DNA of 30,803 nt, from contig CAKRRS010000028.1 in NCBI GenBank assembly GCA_934394665.1, positions 1 through 30,803 of the forward strand, written 5' to 3'. The stretch's first letter is position 1. Each line of letters opens with the position of its first letter. Shown piece by piece: positions 10,201-14,918 of the stretch. Below the pieces are notes generated by a model. It ran no database searches. It was not told the origin of the DNA and saw only the letters and a program-made list of their open reading frames with translations. This DNA comes from an uncultured Acetatifactor sp. GTDB lineage: Bacteria; Bacillota; Clostridia; Lachnospirales; Lachnospiraceae. A program made the position numbers and the translations under genes.

Positions 10201-10309
10201 CGGTCTCTGCCGCCATGACGTGCTGCAATGAGCTGTCTCCAAAGAGCAGTACCAAAACAAGCAGAAAGCTCAGCCTTCTGTTCCACTTCTTTCCTTTTAC
10301 ACTATGCAT
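1220..10309 (-). CDS. WapA/Rhs-family secreted polymorphic toxin with PD-(D/E)XK nuclease-like tip
   Basis: A protein of about 3029 residues. The ATG at 10309 is chosen because GGGAGGA lies just upstream and the product then begins with a classic Sec signal peptide (basic MHSVKGKKWNRR, hydrophobic core, VMA cleavage site). A TTG 33 bases further up lacks both. Order: signal peptide; Pro/Glu/Gln repeat linker (about 60-115); WapA-like region with YPVRIDPT and a DNRLRE-like beta domain (about 370-570); LysM-like stretch (about 690-745); DUF6531-like N-terminal Rhs segment (about 770-835); roughly 70 YD repeats of about 21 residues (about 900-2525), interrupted by a His/Asp-rich insert; a Gly/Asn-rich insert; the Rhs core ending in DPSG (about 2673-2805); and a 224-residue tip. 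The tip has an IAHKVLQEYF helix, then ADIV and EIKP, giving D2857, E2871 and K2873, the D-E-x-K pattern of PD-(D/E)XK nucleases. Known Rhs shells encapsulate and deliver such tips for contact-dependent killing. The nuclease assignment rests on motif only. Confidence 0.9.
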   Translation of the reverse strand: MHSVKGKKWNRRLSFLLVLVLLFGDSSLQHVMAAETGTAETQITEHRVETEVSVSGGNPEQTPEPEQSAEPEQSAEPEQSAGPEQSAEPEQTMEPEQTPEQTPTPQPVPTPASVSGNIPPRQPENYYQDPEPENYGTLAAYDAYSRTYHVDGDRYVTVIGYDGNSYLDEDGNLQQADNTLVESEVSTYSLYGDTKSYVNSAGSYQAMLTVGAEEGTELLTIASDDHLLTLTPARGDFTDGIVKDNAIRYNNVLPDVDYQYTVFGNSVKEDIILLQRGTVHSFRYLLNTYGLKAALSGNTLYLYEEGTDPEQDAVFVLEAPEMEDAAGEISFGVELQLEESGEESTYAVTVSADSDWLDADDRVYPVRIDPTAIQVGKSAIHVACAEQGSPNSVIGDNAYPYVGYDDGITSGNLAGFHSKHLNCRSYFAIDYDFSALAEEPEIVSAAFQVTQKTRWSKGSSEFGLFGVEEPWQVGSLTWNNQLNYNHYFLDSRTASTTRGEALSFDVTEEVSAWINGTAENHGLVMKALVEAPNETAGDAGASMQCEVFYNNSSASYAPKLIVSWTGDLTDLAKLTLDDTTVDVYPVVRRNGDKSCDTLGVAAHGLAKPGSTVTYELVNGTTGETEAQTKLLYPDSDAYAGEYPEAIAYKRRLSNWQSEVFSGLQPGQVYYVTATASFGGKSGKTVESDRFLIYEEGAFDLMPRIAQHYGVELNTILADMRMQDCLTRQGNRIFIREPKNTTAYSSGVLSEYYKAIIDGLLLGRAENCEFGYEPVNLNTGNFYMEQADATIADIGGDFALTRQYNAKGAAYKGSLGFGWTFAYDERMGELADGSVLWLRNNGGIITFTPAGEGYLAPAGCDYELSETENGYVVEIPDDGSRHEFDSFGLLRAVEDSCGNRTELAYDVDLYLKSITTPSGKEFQIALDEKNRLSSITLPDGHGVTYTYDEAGNLAQVTNPAGGVIHYVYDDSHRMTAWYDENGHRVVANEYDGEGRVIQQTDAEGGVVTLAYEQMAGGGQTTATDAEGNVTVYTYDDNYRTTKIEYPDGTFEERSYNTAGYLAGRLDRTGVETTYTYDGKGRVAQEKRQDGATRTYAYNTAGKMTRSTDYDGGKTGYTYDGQNRLTSVTDAEGGQTSYTYDEKNRLVAVKDANGNTTSYTYDGACVTSMTDGAGNTWNYTYDAMNRLLTVTDPAGGTTTNTYDALGRVIKETDAAGARTSYTYDPAGAVTAITDKEGQTSTFTYDAMNRMLSGTDPLGNTLTYTYDGNGNRLTETDAEQQTIQYTYDAMNRVTETADAKGAVQKNTYDGADRILTATDRLGNAETYTYDPVKQSMVSAADREGNVTSYESDVNGRITKITYADGATETYRYDHLSRLTETADALGAVTTYTYDGNGNVTKIRQTGGEELAREYTYAYDARNLLTESTDPLGNTVHYTYDACGSLTGVTDGRGNTTAYAYDALARLTTVTDACGGTTAYTYDKEGRVLTVTAPEGDTLKNTYDAIGQLTAQTDALGNVTTYSYDRIRRLQTVTDALKGETGYTYDADSNLTLTKDTMGNAHAYTVDAEGNLLKETYPDGETDRYTYDRNGNVASFTDRYGVVTTFTLDACGRIVKASDTAGNEMTYTYDAAGNLTTQTDVLGRTASVMYDAFGRAVSVTGIDGVTTRYTYDASDRLLTVTDGEGKVTSYAYDAEGNLIHTTEPGKAEYAYTYDALNRLTQKVDPEGAATEFFYDRNSNLTTLKDGNGVTTDYTYDALNRLAAYRDGNGGTTAYTYDALSRLTAITTPEGLTESYAYDAAGNLTGVTDALGQTTTYGYDKLYRMITTTSPMGAVEKYTYDKHDVVTSVTDALGNVTLYTVDANGQVTKKRQPDGESYLYTYDAVQRLTGITTPLGYETAFTYSNGNDILVKQDNLDRTTEYTYDIMHRLTSVTDPEGGVTTYGYDERGNQSEVTDALGYSWNYAYDKVDRMTTVTDPEEKVTGILYDQVGNVVSIKRPGERTTAYAYDGNYNTTAVTDPKGYVYNYGYDKDDRLTLTTDPLEQTTGYTYDAVNRITAYRDKMGLTESYLYDAHGNVLEKTATDGRVTEYTYDIRNRLTSVTDPMGSVAYYTYDVMDRVTGVTDYLGRGTEFTYDREGNVTSVTDAAGRKEVCTYDIAGRITSYTSNGGNRISYDYDKLDDLVEKSYSDSTGEQRAEGVTYAYNALGERVAMQDTTGDTEYTYDGLRRITSVTTYRAPGEDGFSHEEAKGDTIGYTYDEADHLAAITYPDGTKVSYAYDKNDNLIQVTDREGKVTTYTYDAINRVTQIHRPNGISTYNTYNARNQIVELKNVCDTCEWVVSDYLYTYDDRGFIAGETAIESLAGYAYDDKHNGRHEDGRHDDLYPHGSRHNGKHDKDATFAYQIVETDRTFTYDAAGKILTATETEDNYGTYVYTFEYDLMGNRTYMEKTLNGTVVEWHRYEYNESNQLISEKLYNGKKTTNLAYTYDADGNRTSETGRIGTDKVNKTYEYSVENRLAAVHDGDELLLAAAYDGDGNRVFLLNYNLHTDDDWKGNSGNGNGNNKDNSGSGNNGKGNSGNNGNGNGNGKGKGNNKKNSKSGGTDDAGYGNATNAEENNSQNQCGILFPLQEEVSATEADLIARIKTTGKEKNYELIEYLNDVNREHAEVLVEQNINGKTDTSYIYGAEINGGFDRISLDRFDGSIGYYLYDARGSVSGTTNEGGQVYQSYRYSVTGEITFGAPQYENEYTYNGESYNPNIQSQYLRARYYCVVTATFLTEDSYLGSLTEPLTLNRYNYCVSSYLNYTDPSGNDHYTTWQGIIAHKVLQEYFKSEYDYQIGYHPYTEYRVTGYANSKTGIGYADIVLRRPDGVYEVYEIKPYSEKKLGGGIEQRQGYIKAMKDAYLPVDDQGHTFNPNKIVLPIVDTQYNYATYYTDPSMPGMIYYSLSQTKRPKYVTAVIKQADEKKEVWWCEPGDTLTKVLNVLTDAMMLEWVGETLIDRVTQSVLPFWVMPEDILDNMLVYPKDYEGIPNSIV
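1223..1894 (-). other. Toxin tip module: PD-(D/E)XK-like nuclease domain
   Basis: The DNA coding for the 224 residues after the DPSG end of the Rhs core. It is clearly AT-richer than the repeat and core DNA at higher coordinates, and the change falls at the DPSG codons (1895-1906). The N-terminal half holds the putative active site (His in AHKVLQ, then D and ExK); the C-terminal half includes a Trp-Trp-Cys stretch and a final mostly helical segment. Rhs tips are exchanged as cassettes with their immunity gene, which explains the composition change. The exact substrate, DNA or RNA, cannot be read from the sequence. Confidence 0.65.
2515..2685 (-). repeat. Gly/Asn/Lys-rich low-complexity insert in the Rhs protein
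   Basis: This stretch codes for about 55 residues made almost only of Gly, Asn, Lys and Ser, in repeats of the type GNNGKGNSGNNGNG. It lies between the last YD repeats and the Rhs core. It should be a disordered, flexible, basic linker. The DNA is a short-period repeat of GTTGCC/GTTATT-like units, so copy number may vary between strains. Confidence 0.75.
2735..7620 (-). repeat. YD (Rhs) repeat region
   Basis: Tandem degenerate repeats of about 63 bases, coding for units of the form YTYDxxGRLTxVTDxxGxxT. About 70 units can be followed through the region. In Rhs and Tc toxins these repeats form a beta-sheet shell that encloses the C-terminal toxin. Neighbouring repeats are similar enough for slippage or recombination, and they give long open frames on the opposite strand that are not genes. 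Confidence 0.9.
9960..10135 (-). repeat. Pro-Glu-Gln tandem repeat linker
   Basis: Tandem units coding for PEQSAE / PEQTPE, including near-identical 18-base units at the 5' end of the Rhs gene, directly after the signal peptide region. An acidic, proline-rich linker like this usually spans the cell wall or spaces a domain from it. Repeat number is likely to vary between strains. Confidence 0.75.
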
Positions 10310-10407
10310 TTGTCCTCCCTCATTTGTGCTTCTGCACCGCAATTAAAGTTTGTTCCTGTTGCTTCTTTAACACGTTGTTCCTCTGCCGTGATAAAGTGTT
10401 TTGAAAT

Positions 10408-10436
10408 ATTTTATGATATTGATTATCAGTTGCCAA
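10408..10436 (-). promoter_or_regulatory. Candidate promoter of the Rhs toxin gene
   Basis: On the minus strand TTGGCA (10436-10431) is followed after 17 bases by TAAAAT (10413-10408). This puts the transcript start near 10400, leaving a leader of about 90 bases before the Rhs ATG. The spacing is ideal for a housekeeping sigma factor. The surrounding 10310-10630 stretch is an AT-rich intergenic region. Confidence 0.45.
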
Positions 10437-10515
10437 TAAAAAGTTTGTTTTTTCGATAAATCGAGATGTGTATTTCGGTTTATCATCACAATCACAGATG
10501 TACTTCCACCTCTAT

Positions 10516-10593
10516 GTTGTTGCGTCAGCTATCGGAACTCCATTTTTAAGCGTTAAATGCAACAACGGATGAATAGACAAATCATAAGCTGAC
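10516..10593. repeat. Paired inverted repeats upstream of the recombinase remnant
   Basis: GTTGTTGC at 10516-10523 is inverted as GCAACAAC at 10559-10566. Directly next to the first arm, GTCAGCT at 10524-10530 is inverted as AGCTGAC at 10587-10593. They lie 38-115 bases before the start of a broken tyrosine recombinase, so a recombinase site or an operator is possible. There is no further evidence. Confidence 0.3.
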
Positions 10594-10630
10594 ACTCATA
10601 ATTTATTCAAAAACAAAGGAGCGTCTGCTT

Positions 10631-11313
10631 ATGAACACCTTAGAAAATTATATTACTGAATATCTGGAATACTGTGAATACCGGAAGCATCTGAACGTCA
10701 AAAGTCTAAAAGCGTACAAAATAGACCTGAAACAATATGATACCTTTTCCTGTGATCTGCCGGAATATCTGTCTCGTAATACTTTAGATTCCTTTCTTAC
10801 GAATTTGCATAAACAATACAAGCCTAAGACTGTCAAAAGAAAAATAGCCAGTCTGAAAGCCTTTTTTCATTATCTGGAATACAAAGATTTATTGGAAGAA
10901 AACCCTTTTAACAAGCTGGATGTGCATTTCCGGGAAGCAAAACTGCTCCCTAAAACAATTCCCTTCCATTCTATTCAAAAGTTTCTATCTGCGCTTTATG
11001 AACAAAAAAATACCGCAGCTTCTGCGTACCAGCTTCGTTGCTGTATCAGGGATATCGCTGTTATTGAACTTCTATTTGCTACCGCTATGCCAAACTGGCC
11101 GGTATCGAACAACCTATTACCCCACAGATGTTCCGCCACTCTTTCACTACCCTTTTGTTAGAACAGGATGTAGATATACGATATATCCAAAAAATGCCGG
11201 GGCATAGCTCCATTAGTACAACAGAGATTTATACACATGTGTCGAATAATTATCAGAAAGATATATTGGTGAACAAGCATCCACGGAATTTGATGATGGT
11301 TAATGCAAGGTGA
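10631..11313 (+). pseudogene. Tyrosine recombinase/integrase, internally deleted
   Basis: The first part (10631-11090, about 153 residues) is a SAM-like core-binding domain (NYITEYLEYCEYRKHLNVKS, KTVKRKIASLKAFFHYLE) plus the start of the catalytic domain up to IELLFATAM. The reading frame then shifts. From about 11090 another frame continues as YAKLAGIEQPITPQMFRHSF, LLLEQDVDIRYIQKMPGHSS and TTEIYTHVS, the C-terminal HxxR box and the active-site Tyr. The segment that should hold the catalytic Arg (RISEL) and the beta-hairpin Lys is missing, perhaps 110-140 residues. The junction is at GCTATG, so deletion between short matches is likely. An AGGAG site precedes the ATG. It should be inactive. 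Full-length relatives are XerC/D-like phage or transposon integrases. Confidence 0.85.
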
Positions 11314-11488
11314 TATTCTTCCCTGTTTGCTTATGATTAACTGCTACATTAAAGGTATGGTTTGTTACGGTCAATTTATTAGTGAAGGATAATTCTCAGT
11401 TATCTGTTAAAAGTTATTATGAAATCTAAGGATAATAAGAATTTATCGTTGATGTAATGTCGAAAATACTAATTTGATGGAGGCTGAT

Positions 11489-11806
11489 ATGTATATCCCT
11501 AAAGACGCTATTTTAATGCTATCTGGAGTATCATGTGTCGGAAAGACAACGACAGCGTATAAGATAGTGAAAAGCTATCCTGAATTTAGAAGAATAAGTG
11601 AATACGATTTAATAAGAACAGTTGTACGAACTGCATATGAACAGTTAGCCGAAGAGGCTTATGTAGACAAGAATAAATTGAAGAGCAAATATAATGCGTT
11701 GTTTGAATCTATTACAAGTAATAATTTTGAAATAACAAAGTTACAGTCAGAGCAATTATATGTTCTTTACATAATTTTCATTGCATATAAGCTCCCATTT
11801 GCTTAG
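11489..11806 (+). pseudogene. P-loop nucleotide kinase-like protein, truncated
   Basis: The ATG at 11489 is chosen because GGAGG lies 5 bases upstream; a TTG at 11474 is less likely. The protein begins MYIPKDAILMLSGVSCVGKT, a Walker A box (G13-T20) as in small-molecule kinases of the 2-phosphoglycerate kinase/AAA type, then a helical region up to about residue 90 (TKLQSEQL). After that the sequence turns into a hydrophobic tail (YVLYIIFIAYKLPFA) that does not look like a kinase, and stops. The ATP-lid half is absent, so this is probably a gene broken by insertion or deletion near 11757. Substrate unknown. Confidence 0.65.
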
Positions 11807-11925
11807 TTTTTATCTTTTACTCATTTCAAATGGGCTAAATCCAACCACTCATCTCTCGAGCCTTCGAAAAACCTAGGAAAATCAAGCACTTCATCGGCTT
11901 TGTCAAGGCAGTGTCAGTATATTGC
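11757..11925. other. Probable remnant of an inserted element
   Basis: Foreign-looking sequence joins the broken kinase to the protease gene. On the minus strand a 31-codon open fragment (about 11926 down to 11834) reads HCLDKADEVLDFPRFFEGSR and then DEWLDLAHLK before a stop. It looks like the tail of a larger protein. I cannot name the family; the end of a transposase is a guess that fits the truncated neighbour. Confidence 0.3.
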
Positions 11926-11957
11926 CATACACACAAATATTATGCCCCCTGCGCCTC

Positions 11958-12779
11958 TCACGGTTTTTCGGTCTCCACAATACTGTAAGGTACCACCGCC
12001 ACTTTCCCGGTATCATCTGCGCCGCACAGGATTCCCACAAATATTCCATTCTCCGTGAACACACCGCCGCCGGACATTCCGGGAACGATATTTCCCTGAA
12101 GGAGTAGCATATATTGTGCAAAATCTTCCACATAGATCCAGGGATCCACCACGAAAGCATAAACCGGAAGTTCTTCTCCACCGCCGTACATCCAGACATC
12201 CTCATATACTTCCAGCTTATCGAAGGTTTCTCTGTCTGTCTCGGCAGGAAGGACAGCAAGCTTCCCATCTTCTCCCATAGGCAGTTTGTCCTTTTCCACC
12301 TGTAAAAAAGCAAGATCATTGTTTTTTGTAACTTCTCTGCCGGTTGCAGACACTTGTGTACCGTCCGGAAATGTCACCAGAATCTCCCCTGTGTCATGTT
12401 CCAGCACATGTGCCGCCGTGACGATCAGAAAGGTGTCATCCCTGTCCTCATAGATTACTCCGCTACCCAGCAGGTCTCCTGCCTGAATACGCACCATAGA
12501 CTGCATCACGCGCAGATCCGTCTCGGTCAATTTCTGCTCCGACTGTTCAATCAGAGATAATGCGCCGTTTTCTTCCCAGTTCCACTGTACCTCAGACTGC
12601 TGTCCGGCAGTGGTCTGTTCCGTACTCTCCGCCTCAGCGGATCTGTTCTCCGTGGCCGTATATGGTTCCCTTGTACTTCTGTTTCCGCAGCCGGTAAGTA
12701 AAAGCACACAGTGCAATATCAGCAACGCACTCACTGTTATTTTCAATCTTTTTCCATTGTTATTCATAGATTTCCCCAT
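11958..12779 (-). CDS. Lipoprotein trypsin-like serine protease (HtrA/S1 type)
   Basis: A 273-residue protein. Residues 5-31 form a lipoprotein signal peptide with lipobox LLTGC (Cys31), followed by a Thr/Ser/Glu-rich spacer to about residue 65. The protease domain carries the full chymotrypsin-fold triad: His124 in VTAAHV, Asp155 in NNDLAFL and Ser236 in PGMSGGG. There is no PDZ domain, so it is shorter than DegP/HtrA. It is expected to be anchored outside the membrane, where it may cut or quality-control surface proteins; the target is unknown. Translation may start at the ATG at 12779 or at the one four codons later (12767); neither has a strong ribosome binding site. Its 3' side faces the decayed patch, and a stand-alone transcript is likely because rnpB and its terminator lie upstream. 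Confidence 0.85.
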   Translation of the reverse strand: MGKSMNNNGKRLKITVSALLILHCVLLLTGCGNRSTREPYTATENRSAEAESTEQTTAGQQSEVQWNWEENGALSLIEQSEQKLTETDLRVMQSMVRIQAGDLLGSGVIYEDRDDTFLIVTAAHVLEHDTGEILVTFPDGTQVSATGREVTKNNDLAFLQVEKDKLPMGEDGKLAVLPAETDRETFDKLEVYEDVWMYGGGEELPVYAFVVDPWIYVEDFAQYMLLLQGNIVPGMSGGGVFTENGIFVGILCGADDTGKVAVVPYSIVETEKP

Positions 12780-12884
12780 TTATAGACTTCTGCCCCACTA
12801 TAGTTCCGGGAAAAACGCATTTGACCGTTCTCTCCCATTCTGATGTGACTCTCTATTTCCAATAAAAACAGGATGTTGCCGTCT

Positions 12885-12909
12885 CCGTTTTCTCATAAAC
12901 AGAAAACGG
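12885..12909. other. Second hairpin overlapping the rnpB terminator
   Basis: CCGTTTTCT (12885-12893) and AGAAAACGG (12901-12909) form a perfect 9-base inverted repeat with a 7-base loop. It shares CGG and the T-run with the rnpB terminator stem, so the two structures exclude each other. Confidence 0.5.
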
Positions 12910-12930
12910 ACCGCATCCGCAGTCCGCATT
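12896..12930 (-). terminator. Terminator of rnpB
   Basis: On the minus strand CGGACTGC-GGAT-GCGGTCCG forms an 8-bp stem with one wobble pair and a four-base loop, followed by TTTTCTGTTT. It starts about 15 bases after the 3' end of RNase P RNA. On the plus strand the same stem is followed by CATTTTTC, so it may stop transcription both ways. Confidence 0.8.
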
Positions 12931-12940
12931 TTTCTCTTAA

Positions 12941-13284
12941 AGTGTAAGCAAAATATAAGCCGAGTTCTGTATATGACGATCATCTATCTAGTACGACTGT
13001 CGCCAGTCGCATCAAGCGACCTACCTGAAAGCAGACCGGGCCGGCCTATTGCTCTCTGTTTGGTCTTGCTTCGGATGGGGTTTACATGGCTCCGTCTGTT
13101 ACCAGCCGGACGGTAGTCTCTTACACTACCTTTCCACCCTTACCGGCATGAAGCCGGCGGTATATTTCTGTTGCACTAGCCTTGGAGTCACCTCCACCAG
13201 ACGTTATCTGGCATCCTGCCCTGTGAAGCCCGGACTTTCCTCACCTGCATGAAGCAGCCGCGATCATCTATCTTACTTACACTT
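12941..13284 (-). ncRNA. rnpB: RNase P RNA (M1 RNA)
   Basis: About 344 bases on the minus strand with the conserved bacterial RNase P elements in order: GAGGAAAGTCCGGGC (5' strand of P4), AGTGCAACAGAAA, GGTAAGGGTGGAAAGGTAGT, GTAAACCCC, CCGAAGCAAGACCAAACAG, AGGTAGGTCGCTTGA, TAGATAGATGATCGTC, and ACAGAACTCGGCTTATA (3' strand of P4). The ends AGTGTAAG and CTTACACT pair as the P1 helix, which sets both boundaries. It is the ribozyme that removes 5' leaders from pre-tRNAs. A promoter sits directly upstream inside the neighbouring gene and a terminator directly downstream. The call is secure; the ends may be off by a few bases. Confidence 0.95.
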
Positions 13285-13289
13285 GTTCG

Positions 13290-13318
13290 ATTATATCTTC
13301 TTCTTTCGGAAAAAGCAA
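13290..13318 (-). promoter_or_regulatory. rnpB promoter overlapping the stop codon of the upstream gene
   Basis: On the minus strand TTGCTT (13318-13313) is followed after 17 bases by a perfect TATAAT (13295-13290). The TAA stop codon of the glycosyltransferase gene (13293-13291) lies inside the -10 box. The predicted start, six to seven bases on, coincides with the P1 helix of RNase P RNA. Confidence 0.8.
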
Positions 13319-14859
13319 TATTTTTCTGCCAACCGGACCAATTCTCCGTATCCCAGCGCCGCAAGAGGGAACATCATCATATAATAGGCATACATATATC
13401 TTGCCTTTGCCTCCCAGATGATGCTGAACAGAAAACCACCGATGATTGCCACCGCTAATAAATGTTGCAGAAGGTTACTGTCTTTTTTTACACAAAAAAC
13501 AAAATATAAGAGACAGCCGGCATAAATAATAAACTGCAAACGATCAGCAAACCACAATACCCTATCAAATAGGTCATCTTTCAAACGATCTTCAAAAGCT
13601 GTCAGTTTTGCGTTATGTGTTTCCTCGTGTCCAAAATTAAAGTATAATGACTGATACAACGGTTCATTCCATTGAGATAGAATCTTGCCACTGTAAAATC
13701 CCCGTAAGTATCCCCTGCTTGCCTTCATAATCTGCCAACGTTCTCTAATCATTTCACCATATATTTCATTGGATTTTTCCGTATCAGCATCGTTGGCATA
13801 ATACTGTGCGCTGGAATTTGAGAAATCCCAACCGAATCTACCCTCCGTCTCCTCCATACCTATATAGATATAAGCATTGGTCGGCACTCCATCGGAATGC
13901 GGAATGCCGGAACGCATCTCATACATCATGAAAATTCCCTGATAGCATAATTGCGGCAATACACACGCTACGATAACAGCAATCAGAATCTTCTTATCTT
14001 TATTTTCAAACGCCCACAAAATCCCCACAAGGCAAAAAGCCACGATCAGGATCATCATGTTTTTACGCATTAAGGTTCCGATCGTCATAGAAACAACTGC
14101 CACCACAATGGTAGATATCTTGGACTTCTTACTGTATTTAGCAACCATCCATGCAGTCAAGAGTGAAAAAAACACCCACGGAACTTCGCCGTAGATCCAA
14201 CTGGAATAAAATATAGAAGCTATACAGCTTCCTGCCAGCACTGTTCCGGTCACAACTACAGATAACCGCCCGGAAAGTTCTTTCAATATCCCATAAATAA
14301 AGTAAACACTTCCTGCGTTCAACAATACAAATAACACCTGCATGATGTGATAATCTGTATTTCCCAGAACGCGAAACACCAACTCTTCGACAAACGCCAG
14401 CCCCAACTGGTGGGGGAACATGCCACTGTATTGTGTCGCCTCCAGTGTTCCATAACCACCTTCCAGAAATCCTACTGCTGCATTGTACACATTCAACTGA
14501 TCTGCGCTTGGCGTTCTGTCTGCTGCCAGCACCCAACACAGACCGGCAACTGTCTGCCAAAGCATAGCTGCAATAACTACAATTTTTCCGCAGAATTGCG
14601 ACTTAGAGGCACTGATTTTTCGTTCCGCTTCATTTAATCCTGCACACAATAACAGCACCAAGGCTGCCACCGCCAGATTTAAAAACACGGAATCCCTGAT
14701 TTCTATCGGAAATTCATGACCACTCACCGGAAGCATATACTGTGTACCGGTCAATGCATACCGAACCAGTATAAGTAAAATCAGGCTTCCCATGATCCGT
14801 ATTACCCAGTTGGTACCATGCTTTACAATCGGTTTTATCTTTTGTAAATCCCCCACCAC
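13291..14859 (-). CDS. Integral membrane GT-C-type glycosyltransferase-like protein
   Basis: A 522-residue protein with about ten to twelve hydrophobic membrane segments. After the early segments comes an extracytoplasmic loop with acidic ADRTPSADQLNVYNAA, then GMFPHQLG, followed by more helices and a second large outside loop (about 315-430, IPHSDGVPTNAYIYIGMEET onward). This layout is typical of the GT39/PMT-like and related GT-C enzymes, which use polyprenyl-phosphate sugars to glycosylate proteins or wall polymers outside the membrane. The start is the GTG at 14859, seven bases after AGGAG. The gene overlaps the rnpB promoter at its 3' end. The substrate cannot be told from the sequence, and a GT-C-like polymer synthesis protein of another family is possible. 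Confidence 0.7.
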   Translation of the reverse strand: MVGDLQKIKPIVKHGTNWVIRIMGSLILLILVRYALTGTQYMLPVSGHEFPIEIRDSVFLNLAVAALVLLLCAGLNEAERKISASKSQFCGKIVVIAAMLWQTVAGLCWVLAADRTPSADQLNVYNAAVGFLEGGYGTLEATQYSGMFPHQLGLAFVEELVFRVLGNTDYHIMQVLFVLLNAGSVYFIYGILKELSGRLSVVVTGTVLAGSCIASIFYSSWIYGEVPWVFFSLLTAWMVAKYSKKSKISTIVVAVVSMTIGTLMRKNMMILIVAFCLVGILWAFENKDKKILIAVIVACVLPQLCYQGIFMMYEMRSGIPHSDGVPTNAYIYIGMEETEGRFGWDFSNSSAQYYANDADTEKSNEIYGEMIRERWQIMKASRGYLRGFYSGKILSQWNEPLYQSLYFNFGHEETHNAKLTAFEDRLKDDLFDRVLWFADRLQFIIYAGCLLYFVFCVKKDSNLLQHLLAVAIIGGFLFSIIWEAKARYMYAYYMMMFPLAALGYGELVRLAEKYCFFRKKKI

Positions 14860-14918
14860 AAAAACTCTCCTTTTTTTCGTACATAAATTTTTTCAGAACA
14901 CAGACGATTCAGAATAAT

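Noticed and set aside
9957..10346. Plus-strand frame of repeated Cys-Ser-Gly units
   Set aside because: It is the reverse reading of the Pro-Glu-Gln repeats in the Rhs gene.
13049..13252. Plus-strand open frame between protease and glycosyltransferase
   Set aside because: It lies wholly within the RNase P RNA gene.
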